Shown: one piece after another, positions 14,447 to 19,697 of the stretch
Position numbering within the stretch: position 1 is the first letter of the stretch
Layout: each line of letters starts with the position of its first letter
Assembly (NCBI GenBank): GCA_037441225.1
Contig: JBBISU010000059.1
Span: 1-19,697, forward strand
From: JBBFMJ01 sp037441225
Lineage (GTDB): Bacteria > Acidobacteriota > Thermoanaerobaculia > UBA2201
DNA: 19,697 nucleotides
Direction of reading: 5' to 3'
Program-made: the position numbers and the translations under genes
Notes under the pieces: generated by a model
The model's input: only the letters and a program-made list of their open reading frames with translations
The model's database searches: none
Told to the model about the DNA's origin: nothing

Positions 14447-15306
14447 AATTTAAAAGAAAATAAAATTGAAATTGAAATGTTGCCAGTGCCATTAGAAGAT
14501 TCAGCAGATCAAATTGTTATTGCAAAATGGATTTTAAGAAAAATTGGTTATAAATATGGCTTAATTTTAACCTTTGCACCAAAAATATCTATAGGGAATG
14601 CTGGTTCAGGCCTTCATATCCATTGTAGATTAATTAAAAATAAAAAAAATATGATGGTAGGGAAATATGGTTTAAGTGATGTGGCAAAAAAGTGATTTCT
14701 GGCTTTTTAAGTTTATCTCCATCTCTTACTGCTTTTGGGAATACAGTACCAATATCTTATTTGAGATTGGTTTCTCATCAGGAAGCACCTACAAATATTT
14801 GCTGGGGAGATAGAAATAGATCTGTTCTTGTAAGAGTTCCTCTTGGATGGAGTGGGGTAGAAGATATGATAAGAATAGCAAATCCTAAAGAAAAAGAAGA
14901 ATTTAAAAAATTTTCGGAGAATCAAACAATAGAATTTAGATGTCCCGATGGCTCTGCTGATGTATACCTTTTGCTTTCAGGTCTTGCAGTGGCAGCCAGA
15001 TATGGCTTGGAAATGGTGGATTCTCTTGATCTGGCAGAAAAACTATATGTAAATAAAAATATATTTTCCTCTGAATATAAAGAGGCATTAAAGAAATTAC
15101 CAAAACTTCCTTCTTCATGCTGGGAATCTGCTTTAAACCTTTTAAAACAAAGGGAAATTTATGAAAAGGATGGAGTTTTTTCAAAAATTGTAATAGAGGG
15201 AGTTGTAAAAAAATTAAAAGGATACAATGATAAGGAATTAAATAAAAAATTACAAAACAAACCAGAGGAAATAAAAAAATTAGTAGATGAATATATTTAT
15301 TGTTAA
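14447..15306 (+). pseudogene. Glutamine synthetase remnant, N-terminus missing and frameshifted
   Basis: The first frame (14447-14695) gives IEMLPVPLEDSADQIVIAKW, then LTFAPKISIGNAGSGLHIH, and ends SDVAKK-stop. The second frame (from GTG 14692) continues VISGFLSLSPSLTAFGNTVP, HQEAPTNICWGDRNRSVLVR and FRCPDGSAD, ending at 15306. Together they are the C-terminal half or more of a GlnA-type glutamine synthetase catalytic domain, including the ATP- and glutamate-binding NRS region. The N-terminal beta-grasp domain and the first metal-binding glutamates, about 150-200 residues, are absent, and no start codon with a ribosome site exists. Homology begins within about 10 bases of the rubrerythrin stop, as if a deletion joined the two. 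Apart from the frame break the reading is open and conserved, so the damage seems recent. Confidence 0.82.
14686..14692 (+). other. Slippery heptamer A AAA AAG at the frame break
   Basis: In the upstream reading frame the bases fall as gcA AAA AAG TGA, which is the canonical X XXY YYZ layout for -1 slippage, directly before the stop. Slipping back one base continues as GTG ATT TCT in the frame of the downstream part. In a truncated gene this is more simply a lost base, but the fit is exact. Confidence 0.5.
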
Positions 15307-15366
15307 AAATTATTGGAATTTTTTGATGGTTCTTTTTGTTTAAATAAAAAAAAATAAGGAGGTAAT

Positions 15367-15741
15367 ATGAAACAAGGAGCTTATTACAAATGTAACGTTT
15401 GTGGAAATGTAGTTCAAATTTCTTTTGTTGGTGGTGGAGTGCTTGTATGTTGTGGTCAACCAATGGTTGAACTTAAAGAAAACACAACAGAAGCATCAAC
15501 TGAAAAACACATCCCGGTAATTCAAAGAGAAGAAAATGGTGTAAGGGTTGTGGTTGGAAGCGTTCCACATCCAATGGAAGAAAAACATTATATTGTTTTA
15601 ATTGAACTTATTGCAGATGGGATTTCTTACAAAAAATATTTAAAACCAGGGGATAAATCAGAAGCATTTTTTGAAGTAAAGCCAAAGGAGTGCTATGCCC
15701 TCGAGTATTGCAATCTCCATGGCTTATGGAAAGGGATGTAA
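15367..15741 (+). CDS. dfx: Desulfoferrodoxin (class I superoxide reductase)
   Basis: Reduces superoxide to hydrogen peroxide without making oxygen, in the cytoplasm of anaerobes. The 124-residue protein has both iron centres. Centre I, rubredoxin-like FeCys4, uses Cys9, Cys12, Cys28 and Cys29. Centre II uses His48, His68, His74, Cys115 and His118, with the Glu46-Lys47 pair before His48 that assists catalysis. The motif blocks EKHIPVI, GSVPHPMEEKHY and EYCNLHG are textbook. AAGGAGGT sits 4 bases before the ATG. No strong promoter is visible directly upstream, so it may once have been in one unit with rubrerythrin. It converges on glgC with only 6 bases between stop codons and no evident terminator. 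Confidence 0.96.
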   Translation: MKQGAYYKCNVCGNVVQISFVGGGVLVCCGQPMVELKENTTEASTEKHIPVIQREENGVRVVVGSVPHPMEEKHYIVLIELIADGISYKKYLKPGDKSEAFFEVKPKECYALEYCNLHGLWKGM

Positions 15742-15747
15742 AAAGTT

Positions 15748-16959
15748 TTAAGGTATTTTTGAATTATCTTTAATAACTGAATTTTTTGGAATAATTAAAA
15801 TTCCATCTCTTATATAGAAATTATTACCATCTAAATTCTGTATTTTTCCCTTATTCCATATTATTGAATTTTTCCCAATATAAGAATTTTTATCAATTAT
15901 TGCTTTTTTTATAAGGCAATTTTCACCAATTCCTAATTTCTTTCCTCCAATTTCTTCTGAGTAATAATCATTTCCCATAATTATTGAATTTTCAATTTCA
16001 CAATTCTTTCCTATTATTGATCTCAAACCAATTATTGAATTTTTTATACTACTTTGAATTACTTCGGAGCCCTCAGCTAAAAGAACATCTTCAAGCTTTG
16101 AATTTTCAATTTTTGATGCTCCTAAAAACCTTGGATGGGTATAAAAAAGCCAATTAGGATCATTTAACTTAAAAGGAGGATTTTTCTTTGTCAAAATTAA
16201 ATTTGCCTTAAAATAATTTTTTATGGTTCCTACATCTTCCCAGAAACCATCAAATTTATGACATTGCAAAGAATAGCCTTTCAAAAGTAGAAATGGTAAA
16301 ACATCTTTTCCAAAGTCAGACAATTCATTATTTTGTAAAACTTTTTCCAAAACCTTCCTTTTAAAAATATAAATACCCATACTTACAAGGTTTTTTTCAG
16401 GCAAATTTTTTAATAAATCTTTTTTTGGTTTTTCAATAAATTTTTTTATTCTTCCAAAGAGATCAACCTCTGCAACTCCATATTCACTTAATTCTTTTTT
16501 ACTTTTAAATATACAAGCAACTGTGACATCTGCTTTTGAATCTATATGAGTTTTTAAAAATTCTCTGTAATCCATTCTATAAATATGATCCCCTGCTAAA
16601 ATTAGATAATTATCAAAACTTAAACTTTTAAAATGTCTTAAATTTTGCCTTACTGCATCTGAAGTTCCCTGATACCAATCACTTTTTTCTTGGGTCAAGG
16701 AAGCAGCAAGGATGTCAACCCATCCCTTTGAGAAGAAATCAAATCTATAGGTCTGTGCCAGATGCCTGTTTAAGCTTTCAGAATTAAATTGTGTTAAGAC
16801 AAATATTTTGTCTATCTTGGAATTTATGCAATTTGATAAGGGAATATCAATCAATCTTAAATATCCACCAAAGGGAACTGCTGGCTTTGCCCTTAAACAA
16901 GTCAGAGGGAAAAGACGGCTTCCTGCACCTCCCCCTAAAATTATAGAAATAGTTTCCAT
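15748..16959 (-). CDS. glgC: Glucose-1-phosphate adenylyltransferase (ADP-glucose pyrophosphorylase)
   Basis: Makes ADP-glucose from ATP and glucose-1-phosphate, the committed step of glycogen synthesis. The 403-residue protein has ILGGGAGSRLFPLT at residues 7-20 with Arg15, RAKPAVPFGG (Lys25), WYQGTSDAVRQN at 95-106 (other members have GTADAVR), GDHIYRMDY at 123-131 with the metal-binding Asp124, FIEKP, SMGIYIF and FWEDVGTI. The C terminus is a left-handed beta-helix with hexapeptide repeats. The LAQTYRF..FSKGWVDILAA stretch recalls the cyanobacterial and plant branch. No other glycogen gene is in the window. The ATG lacks a Shine-Dalgarno and lies right at a predicted transcription start. 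It is divergent from the arsenic operon and the only minus-strand gene. Confidence 0.93.
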   Translation of the reverse strand: METISIILGGGAGSRLFPLTCLRAKPAVPFGGYLRLIDIPLSNCINSKIDKIFVLTQFNSESLNRHLAQTYRFDFFSKGWVDILAASLTQEKSDWYQGTSDAVRQNLRHFKSLSFDNYLILAGDHIYRMDYREFLKTHIDSKADVTVACIFKSKKELSEYGVAEVDLFGRIKKFIEKPKKDLLKNLPEKNLVSMGIYIFKRKVLEKVLQNNELSDFGKDVLPFLLLKGYSLQCHKFDGFWEDVGTIKNYFKANLILTKKNPPFKLNDPNWLFYTHPRFLGASKIENSKLEDVLLAEGSEVIQSSIKNSIIGLRSIIGKNCEIENSIIMGNDYYSEEIGGKKLGIGENCLIKKAIIDKNSYIGKNSIIWNKGKIQNLDGNNFYIRDGILIIPKNSVIKDNSKIP

Positions 16960-16965
16960 ATAATA

Positions 16966-16974
16966 ATTTTATCA
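16966..16974 (-). promoter_or_regulatory. Extended -10 promoter giving leaderless glgC
   Basis: On the minus strand TGATAAAAT ends 6 bases before the glgC ATG (16959), so the first transcribed base would be at or next to the A of the start codon. No ribosome binding site is present. No -35 box is obvious. Confidence 0.5.
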
Positions 16975-17028
16975 CAATAAAGGAGATTGTAAGAGAAAAT
17001 ATTTAATTTAAAATTGGAAAAAAATAAC

Positions 17029-17057
17029 TTGACTTTATAAAATATTTATTTTATAAT
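17029..17057 (+). promoter_or_regulatory. Promoter of the arsenic operon
   Basis: TTGACT at 17029-17034, a 17-base spacer and TATAAT at 17052-17057 form a near-consensus promoter. It is the best-formed promoter here along with that of rubrerythrin. The operator listed next overlaps its last base and the start region. Confidence 0.8.
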
Positions 17058-17072
17058 TCGCCAAATGACGAA
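17057..17072 (+). promoter_or_regulatory. Predicted ArsR operator
   Basis: TTCGCCAAATGACGAA is a 16-base palindrome with one mismatched pair (TTCGCCA-AA-TGACGAA). It begins on the last base of the -10 box and covers the transcription start. The place and the TTCG...CGAA form are as expected for an ArsR/SmtB repressor site, and an ArsR is encoded at the end of this operon. Confidence 0.65.
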
Positions 17073-17114
17073 ATGTAGAAATATTTTATTTATAAAAAGG
17101 AGTTATAAATTTAT

Positions 17115-18197
17115 ATGGAAAAAAAGATGAACTTTTTCGAAAAATACTTGACTTTATGGGTTGCTGTTTGTATGGTATTAGGAATTGCCTTAGGAAAAAT
17201 TTTCCCTGATATTATAGAACTTTTAAGAAGCATGGAGTTTGCAAAGGAGTCACATATAAACATTCCAATTGCAGTTCTGATATGGCTTATGATTTATCCA
17301 ATGATGCTTAAAATTGACTTTGTATCTTTAAAAAATGTAGGGAAAAAACCAAAAGGGCTTTTAATTACAATTTTTGTAAACTGGATGGTTAAACCATTTT
17401 CTATGGCTTTTTTTGGATGGCTTTTTTTCAAAAATATATTTCTGCCTCTTATAGGTTTGGAGCTTGCAAGCCAGTATATTGCAGGTGTGATTATTCTGGC
17501 TGCAGCACCTTGCACTGCAATGGTCTTTGTCTGGTCTTATCTCTCTGACGGAGATCCTGCTTATACTTTGGTTCAAGTTTCAATAAATGATTTAATTATG
17601 TTATTTGCTTTTGCTCCAATTGTAAAATTTCTTGTCTCAGGTGCCACAAATCTTGAAGTACCTTTCAAAGTCCTCCTTTGGTCAGTTCTAATCTTTGTTG
17701 TCATTCCTCTTGCTTTGGGTATGATTTCTCGTATATACTTGATTAAAGTAAAAGGCGTTGAGTGGTTTACAGAAAAATTTGTTGCTTTGTTCCATCCACT
17801 AACTGTTATGGCACTTTTGCTTACACTTATTTTCATCTTTGCCTTTCAAGCAGATAACATAATTTTGAGATGGTTTCATGTTTTGTTAATTGCCATACCA
17901 ATTTTAATTCAAGTTTATTTTAATTCATCTCTTACTTATTTTTTAATGAAATTATTTAAAGTTGAATATGAAATTGCTGCACCAGGTGCTTTGATTGGTG
18001 CATCCAATTTTTTTGAACTGGCTGTTGCAACTGCAATTGCATTATATGGTGCAGATTCAGGTGCTGCATTGGCAACTGTAGTTGGGGTTCTGGTAGAAGT
18101 TCCAGTTATGCTTTCGGTTTGCAAGTTTTGTCTTGCAACCAGGCATTGGTTTGAAGGAGAACCAAAAAAAGCAATAGAAGGAGGTAAAAATGTTTAA
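17115..18197 (+). CDS. acr3: Arsenite efflux permease, Acr3 family
   Basis: An inner-membrane pump expelling arsenite as the thiol-binding anion. The 360-residue protein has about ten hydrophobic segments and the Acr3 hallmarks: AAAPCTAMVFVWS with Cys133, the cysteine essential in characterised Acr3 proteins, INDLIMLFAFAP, and GASNFFELAVATAIALYG with the conserved Glu. The ATG at 17115 follows AAGGAG by 12 bases, somewhat long; an in-frame ATG at 17127 is possible but further away. It is the first gene of an operon with a universal stress protein (8-base overlap) and arsR. No arsenate reductase or arsenic methylase is in the window. Confidence 0.93.
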   Translation: MEKKMNFFEKYLTLWVAVCMVLGIALGKIFPDIIELLRSMEFAKESHINIPIAVLIWLMIYPMMLKIDFVSLKNVGKKPKGLLITIFVNWMVKPFSMAFFGWLFFKNIFLPLIGLELASQYIAGVIILAAAPCTAMVFVWSYLSDGDPAYTLVQVSINDLIMLFAFAPIVKFLVSGATNLEVPFKVLLWSVLIFVVIPLALGMISRIYLIKVKGVEWFTEKFVALFHPLTVMALLLTLIFIFAFQADNIILRWFHVLLIAIPILIQVYFNSSLTYFLMKLFKVEYEIAAPGALIGASNFFELAVATAIALYGADSGAALATVVGVLVEVPVMLSVCKFCLATRHWFEGEPKKAIEGGKNV

Positions 18198-19092
18198 AAG
18201 AATTCTCTTTGCAACAGATCTGTCTCCTGCATCCGAGCTTGCCCTTGATTGCATAGCAGGATGGAAAACATTTGGTCTTACAAAAGTGACAATTGCCCAT
18301 ATACATAATATAAGATATGTGGGAGGAGCAGAAGGATTAGAAGAAAAGTTGAGACAAGATCATGCCCCAAAGTTGGAAAAACAAGCCAAGAAATTGCAAG
18401 ATGCAGGAATTTATGCTTCCTGGCATCTTGCCTTTGGTGTGCCTTATCTTGAAATTGAAAAAATTGCAAGAGAAGAAAATGCTGAAGTTGTGGTTATAGG
18501 TTCACATGGAGCTTCTTGGATAAAAGAAATTTGCTTGGGCTCCATTGCAAATGCTATCCTGAGATATGTTCAATTGCCTGTTCTTGTAATCAAAATAAAT
18601 CTTTTGAAAAATTTACAATTGGAAAAATGTAAAGAATTTTGTAATTGCTTGCTTGATAAGGTTTTAGTTGCTACAGATTTTTCACCTGCAAGTTCTGGGG
18701 CTGTTAATTTTGCCTTTGAATTGGCAAAATCTAAAAAAAGTCATTTGCATCTTTTACACATTCAGGAAAAAAGCCGCATTTTCCCCCATTTAGCAAAAAA
18801 ATTAGAAGAATTTAACAAAGAAGATATGGAAAGATTAAATGGTTTAAAGGAAAAACTCATTAAAGAAGGAGCAAATGAAGTGACAACGGAAATAAAGACT
18901 GATTATGCTGTATCTGGTATAATTGAATCTATATTGCAAATAAAACCAAATTTAGTTGTCCTCGGAAGGTATGGAAGAGGAAAAAGAATTAAACATTTGA
19001 TTGGCTCTACATCACATGATGTTGCCTGTGAAAGCCCTGTGCCTGTTTTAGTTGTTCCTGAAGAAGGAGTTGGATTTAAAAATGAAGAATGA
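18190..19092 (+). CDS. Tandem universal stress protein (two UspA domains)
   Basis: A 300-residue cytoplasmic protein of two fused Usp domains, about residues 1-145 and 155-300. Each has the ATP-binding pattern G-2X-G-9X-G-S: GSHGASWIKEICLGS in the first and GRYGRGKRIKHLIGST in the second, so both halves should bind nucleotide. Each half begins with the usual (I/V)L(F/V)ATD(L/F)SPAS strand. The ATG follows GAAGGAGGT and lies inside the end of the acr3 gene. Lying between an arsenite pump and its repressor, it is probably induced by arsenite; Usp genes occur in some ars operons, but their task there is not established to my knowledge. Confidence 0.92.
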   Translation: MFKRILFATDLSPASELALDCIAGWKTFGLTKVTIAHIHNIRYVGGAEGLEEKLRQDHAPKLEKQAKKLQDAGIYASWHLAFGVPYLEIEKIAREENAEVVVIGSHGASWIKEICLGSIANAILRYVQLPVLVIKINLLKNLQLEKCKEFCNCLLDKVLVATDFSPASSGAVNFAFELAKSKKSHLHLLHIQEKSRIFPHLAKKLEEFNKEDMERLNGLKEKLIKEGANEVTTEIKTDYAVSGIIESILQIKPNLVVLGRYGRGKRIKHLIGSTSHDVACESPVPVLVVPEEGVGFKNEE

Positions 19093-19465
19093 AAATAATT
19101 TTCATAGAACAATAAAAATTTTCAAGGCATTAGGTGAACCAAATCGCTTGAGGATATTTCTGGCTCTTCAAGGCAGAAACCTCTGTCTCTGTCAGATAAT
19201 TCCAATAATAAAACTTGCTCCTTCAACTATTTCAAAGCACCTTTCTTTGCTTGTAGAAGCAGGACTGATAGAGAGAAGAAAAGAAGGGAAAATGGTTAAT
19301 TATAAAGGTATATCACTAAAAAAAACAGATTCAATTAATAGGTCCTTGATAAATTTCATAAAAGTAATTATAAAAGATAAAATAGCAATAAAAGATATAG
19401 AAAATATACAAAGGATTCTTAATAAATCAAAAGAAGAACTATGCCAGATTTATCATAGAAAATAA
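19082..19465 (+). CDS. arsR: ArsR-family arsenite-responsive repressor
   Basis: A 127-residue winged-helix regulator. FKALGEPNRLRIFLAL at residues 14-29 is the standard first helix pair; the recognition helix is near APSTISKHLSLLVEAGLI and the wing is ERRKEGKMVNYKGI. The metal site NLCLCQI has Cys35 and Cys37 in the CxC arrangement of the classical ArsR alpha-3 site, and a further Cys lies near the C terminus (KEELCQIY). I chose ATG 19082 because upstream in-frame codons lack homology and AAGGAG is 12 bases away; it overlaps the Usp stop by 11 bases. It should bind the palindrome at 17057-17072 and release it on arsenite. Confidence 0.9.
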   Translation: MKNENNFHRTIKIFKALGEPNRLRIFLALQGRNLCLCQIIPIIKLAPSTISKHLSLLVEAGLIERRKEGKMVNYKGISLKKTDSINRSLINFIKVIIKDKIAIKDIENIQRILNKSKEELCQIYHRK

Positions 19466-19547
19466 AAGTTTTACCTTTTAGCAGTAGAGAAACAGTCCAT
19501 TGTCCCTGTCCGTTTTCCGTGTTTTGTGTGAATTATCGTGGCAATTT

Positions 19548-19652
19548 GTAGGGGCTTAGGCTTATCCCCGCCCGAATAACTAATGATCAGGCAAAAAAAA
19601 ATAAATTTCATTATATTATTGTATGTTGCGGGCGACCACAAGGAGCCTGTGC
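19548..19652 (+). repeat. Pieces of a GC-rich hairpin repeat
   Basis: In an AT-rich gene-free end, two GC-rich blocks stand out: GTAGGGGC...ATCCCCGCCC (19548-19573, GGGG pairing with CCCC) and GCGGGCGACCACAAGG (19628-19643). They look like the two halves of a dispersed palindromic unit of the kind GTAGGGGC...GGTCGCCC, broken by about 55 AT-rich bases. A weaker relative lies at 10671-10694. Confidence 0.4.
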
Positions 19653-19662
19653 CAAAAACCAC

Positions 19663-19696
19663 TTGACAAACATTAGTGATTATGATAATTATTATA
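19663..19696 (+). promoter_or_regulatory. Promoter with Fur-box-like site for a gene beyond the window
   Basis: TTGACA at 19663-19668 is a perfect -35; a -10 would fall in the run near 19684-19691. Over it lies GATTATGATAATTATTATA (19678-19696), which matches the 19-base Fur consensus GATAATGATAATCATTATC at 16 positions. The downstream gene is outside the window. Confidence 0.45.
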
Positions 19697-19697
19697 T

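Noticed and set aside
1..19697. CRISPR array, phage or insertion sequence
   Set aside because: No regularly spaced direct repeats, transposase, integrase or phage genes were seen.

Overview
The window is a stretch of very AT-rich bacterial chromosome with tightly packed, purine-rich coding strands. Every gene but one is on the + strand; the exception is a glucose-1-phosphate adenylyltransferase gene. Rubrerythrin plus a class I superoxide reductase suggest an anaerobe or microaerophile that meets oxygen. Two lipoproteins, an Lgt-like enzyme and a SpoIID/LytB-type murein enzyme fit a cell with an envelope lipoprotein pathway. I cannot name the phylum from this sequence.

Layout. 151-2269: a NatA/NatB-type ABC exporter. 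2292-3345: a pterin pair, a PTR1/FolM-like reductase overlapping a FolB/FolX-type aldolase. 3374-5598: small membrane or surface proteins (DUF4389, a frameshifted DUF4139 protein, two YqjD-like small proteins). 5595-7089: a calcineurin-like phosphoesterase overlapping a HAD phosphatase. 7296-10429: a HutH-family ammonia-lyase with Cys in place of the MIO serine, overlapping a SpoIID/LytB protein. 10430-11061: a gene-free leader region with hairpins, a repeated octamer and a promoter. 11062-13589: a three-gene module of lipoprotein, lipoprotein metalloprotease and Lgt-like transferase. 13870-15741: rubrerythrin, a decayed glutamine synthetase remnant, and superoxide reductase. 15748-16959 (minus): GlgC. 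17115-19465: an arsenic operon of Acr3 efflux pump, tandem universal stress protein and ArsR, with a promoter and palindromic operator. The window ends in a non-coding stretch holding hairpin-repeat pieces and a promoter overlapped by a Fur-box-like sequence, reading out of the window.

How the genes work together. Arsenite efflux is probably autoregulated through an ArsR site that abuts the -10 box. The two pterin enzymes act at neighbouring steps. Rubrerythrin and superoxide reductase handle peroxide and superoxide. The lipoprotein module is the most system-like unknown: two lipoproteins, one a predicted HExxH gluzincin, are encoded with an Lgt-like enzyme of the same chemistry class that lipidates such proteins, behind a long structured leader, with a terminator-like hairpin inside the second gene's signal-peptide codons.

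Two clear frame breaks (DUF4139 and the glutamine synthetase remnant) and one possible one (the YqjD-like pair) fall at A-runs, so sequencing error has to be weighed against real decay or recoding.
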